A stretch of DNA of 14,144 nucleotides from NCBI GenBank assembly GCA_964394585.1, contig CAYMYI010000109.1:1-14144 (forward strand), in the 5' to 3' direction. The position numbers and the translations under genes are program-made. Shown here piece after piece: positions 1-6,533 of the stretch (its first letter is position 1; each line of letters starts with the position of its first letter). The notes beneath the pieces were generated by a model that saw only the letters and a list, made by a program, of their open reading frames with translations, was not told the DNA's origin and made no database searches. Source of the stretch: CAYUJH01 sp964394585. GTDB lineage: Bacteria; Bacteroidota; Bacteroidia; Cytophagales; Flammeovirgaceae.

Positions 1-477
1 CATTTGGAGGTAATTGCTCAATCCGCTAGAAACCAGGATACCTTCTTCTGCAGCCTGCAAATAGCGTCCGTGTGTTACTTTATTAGCAATGCCGGTCATT
101 TCGTGTTCTTTTTCAGGGTGAATGCCCATCACAAACACGCCTTTTGTGAGGGTTTCCGAAGCCGAAAGGGCAAAGGTTTCGAGGCGAGGTAAGGTAAGGG
201 TAACCGAAGGGTGCGAGGCTGACTGCCCGGTAAGCGAATCGTTCAGCACAAGAAGTTTATTGATTGACTTATCTTCCCAATAGGCAGAATCGTGCACTTG
301 GATGTATCCAGAATACAAGCCCACGACATTTTCGATCATCATGCTGTAGCTGCCGGTTTGCATCGAGCGCTGAAACAGTGCCAGCAATACGGCAAAAAAA
401 ATCGAGGACAGCGTGATGATTGTCCGCCGTTTGTTGCGCCAAATGTTTCGCCAAGCAATTTTAAAGAGGGTATTCAT
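1..477 (-). CDS. ABC transporter permease, FtsX/LolC/MacB type (partial, N-terminal 159 residues)
   Basis: This frame is open from an ATG at 477-475 to the left edge, so the C-terminal part lies outside the window. The start overlaps the stop of the LolA-like gene as ATGA, which fixes it. The protein begins MNTLFKIAWRNIWRNKRR, the short basic amphipathic stretch typical of FtsX-family permeases. One membrane segment follows at about residues 19-36, and then a soluble periplasmic domain (from about residue 40, including SGYIQVHDSAYWED) of the MacB-PCD kind. In this family two permease chains work with an ATPase to move lipoproteins or other hydrophobic cargo out of the inner membrane rather than import solutes. 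The LolA-like gene just upstream suggests lipoprotein or lipid traffic. The ATPase should lie just beyond the edge; this is inference. Family call is firm, cargo unknown. Confidence 0.85.
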   Translation of the reverse strand, partial: MNTLFKIAWRNIWRNKRRTIITLSSIFFAVLLALFQRSMQTGSYSMMIENVVGLYSGYIQVHDSAYWEDKSINKLLVLNDSLTGQSASHPSVTLTLPRLETFALSASETLTKGVFVMGIHPEKEHEMTGIANKVTHGRYLQAAEEGILVSSGLSNYLQM

Positions 478-1235
478 CGTACTCGTTTCATGTTTTGGAG
501 CGAGAAAAAGTTATCTTTCAGTTCTACGGAAAAATCGAGTTTTTCATAAATCAGCACAGTTTTGTGCCCCTCTTTCTCTGCGGGAATCATTTCCATCCGT
601 GTAGGAATTACCCTGCCTCCCATTTCTTTCATGTCGGAAAGTAGCATCGTATTGATGAGGTAGCCGTCTTCGTCGTAATATTCTGCCTTTACTTGGTTTA
701 AGTTGTCCTTTTCAACCCATAGCAAAATCTTTCCCCACACTACCGGTGCTTCGGGTTTGGGGATAAACTCAATTTGGTAGCACTCCATGCCGTCAATGGT
801 TTCGGGTTCCAGCAACGTATGTGTGTAGTCGTACACGATGGACGACTGCCGAAGGAGGTCATCGTTGGTAAAATCGGAACCCATCCAGCTTTGCATCATC
901 ATAGAGGGCGATACCTTCAGTGTACGCTCGATGGCAGGCATCCAATTCCACAACTCGTTATCGCGTTTGAGCGATGCCGTTCCTTTATCGCGCGCTGGGG
1001 CTGTAATAAGTACCAAGCTGTACGCTTCGCCTTTCGACCAGCTTTTCATCGACATGGTTCGCTCCCACTCTGGGCGTATAATTTTCATGGTGATTTCCGA
1101 GTAACTCTGCGTGCCTCGCATGCGTTCATCGGCAATTTTGACAATTTCGGTTGCTGTAAGCAGCGCATCTTGCGCAATAGCATGGGCAAGGCTGAGCAGC
1201 ACCAGGCTACTCGCTAGCATTGCAATGTTTTTCAT
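474..1235 (-). CDS. Outer membrane lipoprotein-sorting (LolA-like) periplasmic protein
   Basis: The 253-aa protein has a hydrophobic signal peptide (residues 1 to about 21, ending AHAIA before QD) and no lipobox Cys, so it is probably a soluble periplasmic protein. The mature part fits the LolA-like family annotated as outer membrane lipoprotein-sorting protein. Telling stretches are ELWNWMPAIERTLKVSP (94-110), SWMGSDFTNDDLL (116-128), and VVWGKILLWVEKDNL (165-179), which is typical of the half-open beta-barrel that shields an acyl chain. It overlaps the TetR gene upstream and the permease gene downstream by four bases each (ATGA), so the three are translationally coupled. Inferred role: a carrier receiving lipid or lipoprotein from the adjacent FtsX-type transporter. 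It is not the housekeeping LolA; the dedicated cargo cannot be read from the sequence. Confidence 0.85.
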   Translation of the reverse strand: MKNIAMLASSLVLLSLAHAIAQDALLTATEIVKIADERMRGTQSYSEITMKIIRPEWERTMSMKSWSKGEAYSLVLITAPARDKGTASLKRDNELWNWMPAIERTLKVSPSMMMQSWMGSDFTNDDLLRQSSIVYDYTHTLLEPETIDGMECYQIEFIPKPEAPVVWGKILLWVEKDNLNQVKAEYYDEDGYLINTMLLSDMKEMGGRVIPTRMEMIPAEKEGHKTVLIYEKLDFSVELKDNFFSLQNMKRVR

Positions 1236-1837
1236 GATGTAGGAGGTTTAGAAGATTTTTCGATAAGTAACTGATAGTGCGTTTTCACTGCTTCACCTAC
1301 TTGGCGCAGTGGGTAGGCATCTCCAAAAAAGATATAGTGAATTGCCATACCATCGAGCGTAGCAGCAAAACTTTTGGCGTGATACTCTGCATTTTGCACC
1401 CCTAATCTTTCCAAAATGGGGCGGATGGTTTGCATAGCGCCTTGCATCATATTTTCAAAAATATGACGCATACGTTCGTAGGCATGTACTTGGGTAACTA
1501 GGGCAATGTACAGCTTCCAAAACTCGATTTGGCTTTCTAAGGCTTGGCAGGTTTGCTCAACAATGATGTCCATCATGCCGGCAGGTGTAGCTTCTTCAAT
1601 CCCTTCGAGGGTATGCGCCATCTGTTGTAATCCATATAAAACTACTTCTTCGAGGAGGTGCTCTTTACTTTGGAAATAGTTATAGACCAGCCCTTTTGCA
1701 ACGCCGGCGGCTTGGGCAATGGCACTGATCGAGGTTTTCTCGTAGCCTTTTTGAGCAAATAGCTGCATAGCCGCTTGTAAAATGGCGGCTTTGCTGCGTT
1801 CGCGGAGTTCGATATTGAGTTCTTCGGAGCGTCCCAT
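1232..1837 (-). CDS. TetR/AcrR-family transcriptional repressor
   Basis: The 201-aa length is normal for the family. An N-terminal helix-turn-helix spans about residues 14-62, with the family signature IAQAAGVAKGLVYNYFQSKEHLL (40-62, recognition helix around 47-54). The rest is an all-helical ligand-binding and dimerisation domain unlike any specific regulator I recognise. It is the first gene of an overlapping three-gene unit with the LolA-like protein and the ABC permease. The ATG at 1837-1835 is the natural start, because a Bacteroidota promoter and a palindromic operator end just upstream. This layout predicts autorepression of the whole operon, released by an unknown hydrophobic ligand. 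Such regulators often control lipid or efflux functions, which fits the neighbours; the ligand is inference. Confidence 0.93.
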   Translation of the reverse strand: MGRSEELNIELRERSKAAILQAAMQLFAQKGYEKTSISAIAQAAGVAKGLVYNYFQSKEHLLEEVVLYGLQQMAHTLEGIEEATPAGMMDIIVEQTCQALESQIEFWKLYIALVTQVHAYERMRHIFENMMQGAMQTIRPILERLGVQNAEYHAKSFAATLDGMAIHYIFFGDAYPLRQVGEAVKTHYQLLIEKSSKPPTS

Positions 1838-1844
1838 GATTTAT

Positions 1845-1866
1845 TGACTGACTATTCGGTCATTCA
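1845..1866. promoter_or_regulatory. Probable TetR operator (22-bp imperfect palindrome)
   Basis: The site reads TGAnTGAC, six bases, GTCAnTCA: fourteen of sixteen outer positions are symmetric, with arms sharing TGA and TGAC. It begins 8 bases upstream of the TetR ATG and touches the last bases of the -7 element, where a bound dimer would block transcription start. Arms ending in TGAC/GTCA at this spacing are usual for TetR-family operators. Binding itself is inferred. Confidence 0.7.
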
Positions 1867-1894
1867 AATATAATAAAAATAATTACACCCCAAA
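1865..1894 (-). promoter_or_regulatory. Bacteroidota-type promoter of the TetR operon
   Basis: On the minus strand TTTG (1894-1891) is followed by an 18-nt spacer and TATATTTG (1872-1865), an exact match to the phylum's TTTG / TAnnTTTG consensus with the same spacing as the rplS promoter in this window. Transcription would start near 1858, giving a leader of about 20 nt before the TetR ATG. Confidence 0.72.
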
Positions 1895-1913
1895 GATGAT
1901 TTTGGTCATCTTT
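1892..1913. repeat. Perfect 8-bp inverted repeat upstream of the TetR promoter
   Basis: AAAGATGA and TCATCTTT are perfect inverted copies separated by TTTTGG. The repeat overlaps the -33 TTTG of the TetR promoter. It shares the core GGTCAT with the downstream operator. It could be a second regulator-binding site or, read as RNA on the minus strand, the end of the galE transcript about 70 nt after its stop. No U-run follows directly, so the terminator reading is weaker. Confidence 0.5.
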
Positions 1914-1981
1914 CATCAACTCAGTTAAATTGCGCTGTGCTTAAGCTCTTAAATCCTCAACCATTTCTATTGTATGGCGGG

Positions 1982-3004
1982 CTAGATAGAACGCAACCGC
2001 TTTTCCCACAGCCATGCCGAGCGCATCATTTCGGCGAGTGTTTTTTCTGCCTTCCAACCCAGAGCTTGGTTGGCGAGTGTGGTATCTGCCCAAATTTGTT
2101 CCACATCGCCTTGGCGGCGTGCCACAATTTCATAGTTGAGGGTAATCTGGTTCACTTCTTCAAAGGCAGCAATTACTTCGAGGACTGAATAGCCTTTGCC
2201 AGTTCCCAAGTTGAAAAACTCATAGGATTTCTCGGCGTTGCCGTCAAGCATACGCCGAAGCGCCGCCACATGCGCTTTCGCCAAATCGCTTACATGGATG
2301 TAATCGCGAATGCAGGAGCCATCGGGGGTGTTGTAGTCGTTGCCAAATACCAAGAGCTTTTCGCGAACCCCGGCGGCAGTTTGGGTAATAAAGGGCACCA
2401 AGTTGTTAGGGACACCTTGAGGCCACTCTCCAATTTGTGCACTTTCGTGTGCCCCTACCGGATTAAAATAGCGCAAAGAAACAATGCTGAGCGAAGGGTT
2501 GGCATGGCACGTATCGCGGAGGATTTCCTCAGCCACTTGTTTGGTATTGCCATAGGGCGATTCTGCCGGCAGTATGGGCGAGGATTCGGTAACCGGCAAT
2601 TGCTTTGGCTGCCCATACACCGTACACGACGAGGAAAACACAAAATGCTGTATACCCTGTGTCGGCATTGCTTCCAACACGTTCATCAGAGATAGTAAAT
2701 TATTTTTGTAGTACTTCAACGGGTTTTGCACCGACTCGCCTACAGCTTTGCTTGCCGCAAAATGGATCACGGCAGCAATCTCTTTCTCTTGCTCGAAAAA
2801 CCGATGCAGCGCGTTTGCATCGCACAAATCGAACTGATAGAACGCAGGAGTCTGCCCGATAATTTGGGTAATTCCCTCCAACACTTCCGGCTGTGCATTC
2901 GAAAGATCGTCGATAATGATGGGTATAAACCCGGCTTGTGCCAACTCAACCACCGTGTGCGAGCCAATGTAGCCCATGCCACCGGTTACCAAAACTTTTT
3001 GCAT
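1982..3004 (-). CDS. galE: UDP-glucose 4-epimerase
   Basis: The 340-aa protein interconverts UDP-glucose and UDP-galactose in the cytoplasm, using tightly bound NAD; it serves galactose use (Leloir pathway) and supplies galactosyl donors for surface polysaccharide. The sequence is a classic extended short-chain dehydrogenase: NAD-binding GGMGYIGSH at 8-16, acidic pair DD at 32-33 for the adenosine ribose, SSSCTVYG at 124-131 with the catalytic Ser, and YGNTK at 151-155 with the catalytic Tyr and Lys. Length and all catalytic residues are normal. The ATG at 3004-3002 is preceded by an A/T-rich leader without a Shine-Dalgarno site. It lies 41 nt downstream of the patatin gene on the same strand and may be co-transcribed; no other galactose gene is nearby. 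Specificity for UDP-GlcNAc as well cannot be excluded. Confidence 0.95.
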   Translation of the reverse strand: MQKVLVTGGMGYIGSHTVVELAQAGFIPIIIDDLSNAQPEVLEGITQIIGQTPAFYQFDLCDANALHRFFEQEKEIAAVIHFAASKAVGESVQNPLKYYKNNLLSLMNVLEAMPTQGIQHFVFSSSCTVYGQPKQLPVTESSPILPAESPYGNTKQVAEEILRDTCHANPSLSIVSLRYFNPVGAHESAQIGEWPQGVPNNLVPFITQTAAGVREKLLVFGNDYNTPDGSCIRDYIHVSDLAKAHVAALRRMLDGNAEKSYEFFNLGTGKGYSVLEVIAAFEEVNQITLNYEIVARRQGDVEQIWADTTLANQALGWKAEKTLAEMMRSAWLWEKRLRSI

Positions 3005-3045
3005 ATCTGTTTTAAAAATAATTGAAAGAAAAAACTGCTACGCTC

Positions 3046-4035
3046 TTAGGCAATATCGGGCGTAGTATTCGTAAGATAGTTACAGATATCGCCAATTTTC
3101 ATATTTTCCTTAGTGATGAGGTCATCGGCAACTACCTGTAGAAGGCGGATATTATCGGGGCTAGCGTTGTCCATCTGCTCACTGCCTTCAATCAGCTTAG
3201 TTTGCAACCGGAAATAATCGCTTTTAGGGTTTGCCTGTAGCACTTGCTCGAGTTGGTAGGCTACCGTATCGCTATTGCCATCCATCATTACACTAATGAT
3301 GGGCTTAATCCATTCAATCATTCCCCAATTTTTGGCATCGGTATAAGGGTAGGGTGTGTTGGTTTCGCCAGTACCAATAGAAACCACTAGCAAATCGGTA
3401 TTGCCTAAGGCAGTGGCTTCGGCAAAGGCACACATGGCCGGGTTATTGGCAAAAACACCGCCATCTACCAAACCATGGTATCCCTCTTGGTGGCGGGCAA
3501 AAAGTTGTAGCGGTTCAAAATAGGTAGGCGCTGCCGAAGTAGCACGCGCAGCCTCCCATGCTAAGAAGTTGCGGCTGTCGTCTTCTTTGGCTCTGTGGCT
3601 TTTGAAAAAGAACGGGCGGCGGCGTTCCAAATCGTAACTGGTTACGAGCACATCGAGGAGCAAATCGCTCAAGTTGGTATTACCAAAGTATTGTTTCAGT
3701 ACCGATTCAATGCCCTGTTGCGAGTACTTCTCATCCACAATACCTGAAGCCGACTTAATTTTGTGCCAGGTAGTTTGCGAAAAGATGGTTTTGCCGTGTT
3801 CTTGGTAGAGTTTTACCAAATCGTTGGCGCTGTAGCGAGGTTTTCCGTTTTCGCCCGGTAGGGTAAGCCCCAACGCTAAAATGCCCCCGGTAGAAGTGCC
3901 GGCAATCATATCGAACATTTCGGCAATGGGTTTACCGGTTCGTTTTTCAATTTCGGCAAGCACCATCGCGGGGATGAGCCCTCGGATTCCCCCTCCATCG
4001 ATGGATAAAATGCGGTATTGTGGATATGGTTTCAT
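3046..4035 (-). CDS. Patatin-like phospholipase
   Basis: The 329-aa protein is a complete patatin-fold lipid acyl hydrolase using a Ser-Asp dyad. The oxyanion-hole loop DGGGIRGL is at 13-20, the nucleophile elbow GTSTG at 46-50 (Ser48), and the catalytic DGG at 191-193 (Asp191). ARATSAAPTYF (163-173) is a further family motif. There is no signal peptide or membrane segment, so it should be cytoplasmic, acting on membrane phospholipid or neutral lipid. The DGGGIRG and GTSTGG version is the type shared with plant patatins and with the CapV effectors of CBASS anti-phage systems. However, I see no CD-NTase, ubiquitin-like or HORMA gene beside it, so a housekeeping lipase is the more economical reading. 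It is the first gene of a possible pair with galE and is divergent from rplS. No clear promoter was found upstream. Confidence 0.9.
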   Translation of the reverse strand: MKPYPQYRILSIDGGGIRGLIPAMVLAEIEKRTGKPIAEMFDMIAGTSTGGILALGLTLPGENGKPRYSANDLVKLYQEHGKTIFSQTTWHKIKSASGIVDEKYSQQGIESVLKQYFGNTNLSDLLLDVLVTSYDLERRRPFFFKSHRAKEDDSRNFLAWEAARATSAAPTYFEPLQLFARHQEGYHGLVDGGVFANNPAMCAFAEATALGNTDLLVVSIGTGETNTPYPYTDAKNWGMIEWIKPIISVMMDGNSDTVAYQLEQVLQANPKSDYFRLQTKLIEGSEQMDNASPDNIRLLQVVADDLITKENMKIGDICNYLTNTTPDIA

Positions 4036-4092
4036 AATGAAAAAGAAGTAATTAAAATTCTGAACTTTTTTAACGGATTCTACAAGATAATT

Positions 4093-4122
4093 TTTGTGGC
4101 GGCGAGATAACCTCTATATTTG
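4093..4122 (+). promoter_or_regulatory. Bacteroidota-type promoter of rplS
   Basis: TTTG at 4093-4096, an 18-nt spacer and TATATTTG at 4115-4122 match the phylum's consensus exactly. Transcription would begin around 4129, leaving a leader of about 55 nt. This placement rules out the in-frame TTG at 4094 as the rplS start. Confidence 0.8.
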
Positions 4123-4183
4123 CACCCTTCTTAATTCCGCATTGGAAAAAAATAGGTCTATTTACCTTCTAATTAATAAAAAA

Positions 4184-4543
4184 ATGAGCGACTTACTAAA
4201 ATTCGTAGAACAGGAGTTTGAAGCGCAGAAAAAAGAAATTCCTTCGTTTGGCCCGGGTGACACGGTAAATGTACACGTACGTATCACTGAAGGCAATAAA
4301 GAACGTATTCAGCAGTACCAAGGTACGGTGCTTCAACGCCGTAACAAAGGTAGCAATGGCGAAACATTCACTGTACGTAAAATTTCAAATGGCATTGGGG
4401 TAGAGCGTATTTTCCCTTTACTTTCTCCTAGCATTGCTAAAATTGAAGTAATCCGCTACGGTAAAGTGAGAAGAGCTCGCTTGTTTTACTTGCGTGGCCG
4501 TAAAGGAAAAGCTGCTAAAATTAAAGAAAGAAGAAGAAGCTAA
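4184..4543 (+). CDS. rplS: 50S ribosomal protein L19 (bL19)
   Basis: The 119-aa basic protein is a component of the large ribosomal subunit near the 30S-50S interface. Family hallmarks are visible: FGPGDTVNVHVRITEGNK (from about residue 22), QQYQGTVLQRRNKGSNGETFTVRK, GIGVERIFPLLSPSIAKIEV, and the basic tail RRARLFYLRGRKGKAAKIKERR. Starting at the ATG at 4184 gives the normal family length; the 30 extra upstream codons would read through the promoter and are not real. The start is preceded by an A-rich stretch rather than a Shine-Dalgarno site. It has its own promoter and a strong terminator, so it appears monocistronic, unlike the rpsP-rimM-trmD-rplS order of many other bacteria. Confidence 0.97.
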   Translation: MSDLLKFVEQEFEAQKKEIPSFGPGDTVNVHVRITEGNKERIQQYQGTVLQRRNKGSNGETFTVRKISNGIGVERIFPLLSPSIAKIEVIRYGKVRRARLFYLRGRKGKAAKIKERRRS

Positions 4544-4574
4544 GATTTTTTATATAGCTTGTCAATTAAACAAG

Positions 4575-4609
4575 AAGGTTAATACTTATGAAGGTATTAG
4601 CCTTTTTTT
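4575..4609 (+). terminator. Intrinsic terminator of rplS
   Basis: A 13-bp stem (AAGGTTAATACTT against AAGGTATTAGCCTT, with two G-U pairs and an ATGA loop) runs into seven T residues, about 30 nt after the rplS stop. It isolates rplS from the VOC gene. Confidence 0.85.
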
Positions 4610-4642
4610 GTAGTACCTCTTCACCCCAAATTCTTGATTATT

Positions 4643-5065
4643 ATGGAGAACCTCACCCCGTTTCACTTGGCATTTCCGGTAACCGACCTGGAAAAGACCC
4701 ATGCCTTCTATGGCGATTTACTCGGCTGTACCATTGGCCGCACTTCTGAACGCTGGATTGATTTTAATTTTTTTGGGCACCAACTCACAGCGCACCTTAC
4801 CGATATGCCCGACTCAGAAGCTCCTACCAATTCGGTAGATGGCAAGCAAGTTCCGGTAAAGCATTTCGGTGCCATTTTACATTGGGACGCCTGGCACCAA
4901 CTTGCCGAAAAACTCAAAGAGGCCAAAATTGAATTTGTGATTGAGCCGTATGTGCGCTTCGAAGGTACGGTGGGCGAACAAGCCACGATGTTTTTCCTCG
5001 ACCCTTCGGGGAATGCCTTGGAGTTTAAAAGCTTCCGCGATTTCAATCAGATTTTCGCCACGTAA
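4643..5065 (+). CDS. VOC-family (glyoxalase / extradiol dioxygenase fold) protein
   Basis: The 140-aa protein is two beta-alpha-beta-beta-beta modules of the vicinal oxygen chelate superfamily. A metal triad in the expected places is visible: His8 (FHLAFPV), His74 (VKHFGAI) and Glu127 (GNALEFKSF), together with FYGDLLGC (22-29) and FLDPSGNALEF (118-128), the typical module ends. The ATG at 4643 was chosen over the in-frame TTG three codons earlier because the protein aligns from ENLTPFHLAF. It may be an isomerase, lyase or dioxygenase-like enzyme on a small molecule; the reaction cannot be told. It precedes fumarylacetoacetase by 80 nt, which hints at aromatic-acid metabolism. It is far too short to be 4-hydroxyphenylpyruvate dioxygenase. 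Confidence 0.85.
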   Translation: MENLTPFHLAFPVTDLEKTHAFYGDLLGCTIGRTSERWIDFNFFGHQLTAHLTDMPDSEAPTNSVDGKQVPVKHFGAILHWDAWHQLAEKLKEAKIEFVIEPYVRFEGTVGEQATMFFLDPSGNALEFKSFRDFNQIFAT

Positions 5066-5113
5066 AGCCGCAGACGCTCGCGAAGGCTTACCCCAAAAAC
5101 CATCGACAATCCC

Positions 5114-5121
5114 TACCTTTG
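5114..5121 (+). promoter_or_regulatory. Candidate -7 element of the fahA promoter
   Basis: TACCTTTG matches TAnnTTTG exactly and ends 24 nt before the fahA ATG, leaving a leader of about 18 nt, as for the TetR gene. No good TTTG is found 18-21 nt further upstream, so this is only half a consensus. Confidence 0.4.
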
Positions 5122-5145
5122 CCCTACAACCAAACCAAGAAACAC

Positions 5146-6396
5146 ATGAGTAATACTGCTAAAAAATCGTGGGTAACCATCCCTGAAAATTCTGACTTCC
5201 CCCTAGAAAACCTCCCTTATGGCATTTTCAGCACAGCACAAAAAGCCGCACGAGCTGGTGTTGCCATTGGCGACCAGATTCTAGACCTAGCCACCACAGC
5301 ACACTTGGGTTTTCTAGCCGATGTATCACTCCCAAAAAATGTATTTGACCAGCCTACCCTCAACGATTTTATCGCACTAGGGAAACCTACTTGGCAAAAA
5401 GTACGGGTTCGCTTACAAGAACTACTTACCGAAGGTAGCCCTTTGGCAGCGAAAGCCACTGAGGTACTTGTGCCCCAAACCGATGCTACCATGCATCTGC
5501 CGGTACGCATCGGCGATTACACCGACTTCTACTCCAGTATCGAACATGCTACCAATGTGGGCAAAATGTTTCGCGACCCCGACAATGCCCTATTGCCCAA
5601 CTGGAAACATTTGCCGGTAGGCTACCACGGTAGGGCATCGTCAATTGTCGTATCGGGTACCGATATTCATCGCCCCAAAGGGCAAACTATGCTGCCAAAT
5701 GCAAGTTCGCCTGTGTTTGGGGCTTCAGCGCGAATGGACTTCGAACTAGAGATGGCATTCATCACCGGAAAAAACACCCTGATGGGGCACTCTATTGCTG
5801 TAGAAGATGCCGAAGATGCCATTTTTGGCATGGTGCTTTTCAACGATTGGTCGGCACGCGATATTCAGAAATGGGAATACGTACCACTGGGGCCTTTCCT
5901 AGGGAAGAACTTTGGTTCTTCCGTTTCTCCATGGATTGTTCCCCTAGAAGCACTCGAACCGTTCCGAGTAGCAGGGCCTACACAAGACCCAACTCCGCTC
6001 CCCTATTTACAGCAGCAAGGCGCCCATAATTTTGATATCGACCTAGAAGTGTGGCTTGCTCCTAAAGACGAAGAAGCCACCAAAATCTGCCATTCTAATT
6101 TTAAATATATGTATTGGAGTATGGCGCAACAGTTAGCACACCACACAATAAATGGGTGCAATATCAACGTGGGCGATATGTACGCTTCGGGGACGATTAG
6201 CGGCCCTACGAAAGATTCGTTCGGTTCTATGCTAGAACTTTCTTGGGCAGGTAAAAAACCGCTGCCCTTGAAGAACGGCACTACCAGAACTTTCCTCGAA
6301 GATTTCGATACTGTTACTATGAAAGGCTACTGCCAAAACGCGCATTTGCGCATTGGTTTTGGGGAAGTAACTTCCACACTTTTACCCGCTCAATAA
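5146..6396 (+). CDS. fahA: Fumarylacetoacetase
   Basis: This 416-aa enzyme hydrolyses 4-fumarylacetoacetate to fumarate and acetoacetate, the last step of tyrosine and phenylalanine degradation via homogentisate. An N-terminal SH3-like domain (about 1-120) precedes the hydrolase domain. The active-site residues match the animal enzyme with an offset of one: Asp127 (YTDFYSS), catalytic His134 (EHATNVG), metal ligands Glu200 and Glu202 (DFELEM) and Asp234 (FNDWSARDIQKWEYVPLGPF). LPVGYHGRASS is also intact. The length equals that of the family (about 419 aa). The ATG at 5146 is preferred to an in-frame TTG at 5119, which sits inside the candidate promoter. No other homogentisate-pathway gene is in view; hmgA and hpd are expected elsewhere. 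A perfect terminator follows. Confidence 0.97.
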   Translation: MSNTAKKSWVTIPENSDFPLENLPYGIFSTAQKAARAGVAIGDQILDLATTAHLGFLADVSLPKNVFDQPTLNDFIALGKPTWQKVRVRLQELLTEGSPLAAKATEVLVPQTDATMHLPVRIGDYTDFYSSIEHATNVGKMFRDPDNALLPNWKHLPVGYHGRASSIVVSGTDIHRPKGQTMLPNASSPVFGASARMDFELEMAFITGKNTLMGHSIAVEDAEDAIFGMVLFNDWSARDIQKWEYVPLGPFLGKNFGSSVSPWIVPLEALEPFRVAGPTQDPTPLPYLQQQGAHNFDIDLEVWLAPKDEEATKICHSNFKYMYWSMAQQLAHHTINGCNINVGDMYASGTISGPTKDSFGSMLELSWAGKKPLPLKNGTTRTFLEDFDTVTMKGYCQNAHLRIGFGEVTSTLLPAQ

Positions 6397-6422
6397 AACC
6401 TGGAATTCACATGGATTTCTTT

Positions 6423-6453
6423 GCCCACTTTTACCCACAAAGTGGGCTTTTTT
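6423..6453 (+). terminator. Intrinsic terminator of fahA
   Basis: A perfect 9-bp stem (GCCCACTTT / AAAGTGGGC, 7-nt loop) followed by six T residues lies 26 nt after the fahA stop. Confidence 0.9.
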
Positions 6454-6498
6454 ACGTAAATTGCCGCCTTAATTGAAGCAAAACTAACTCATAAAAAT

Positions 6499-6517
6499 AG
6501 TGGGATTTCCCCCCACT
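6499..6517 (+). other. Short hairpin in the gyrA 5' leader
   Basis: AGTGGG and CCCACT form a 6-bp stem with a 7-nt loop ending 16 nt before the gyrA ATG. The sequence CCCACTTT here (6512-6519) repeats the 5' arm of the preceding fahA terminator (6424-6431). I see no convincing TAnnTTTG element between 6454 and 6533, so the gyrA promoter is not placed. Confidence 0.4.
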
Positions 6518-6533
6518 TTAGAAACTGTGAAGA

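Noticed and set aside
774..1217. A 147-codon plus-strand frame opposite the LolA-like gene
   Set aside because: Its composition is His/Cys/Arg-rich, and it is fully covered by a well-supported gene with signal peptide and family motifs on the other strand.
2270..2695. A 141-codon plus-strand frame opposite galE
   Set aside because: The opposite strand encodes a complete epimerase with all catalytic residues; this frame has no recognisable motif or start signal.
4094..4183. Upstream in-frame TTG extension of rplS
   Set aside because: The TTG lies in the -33 element of the promoter and the 30 extra residues are not part of bL19; the ATG at 4184 is correct.
3046..4543. A CBASS or other defence island around the patatin
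   Set aside because: The flanking genes are galE and rplS, both housekeeping; there is no cyclase, nuclease, transposase or base-composition break.
5119..5145. In-frame TTG extension of fahA
   Set aside because: It overlaps the candidate TACCTTTG element and adds residues absent from the family; the ATG at 5146 gives the normal length.
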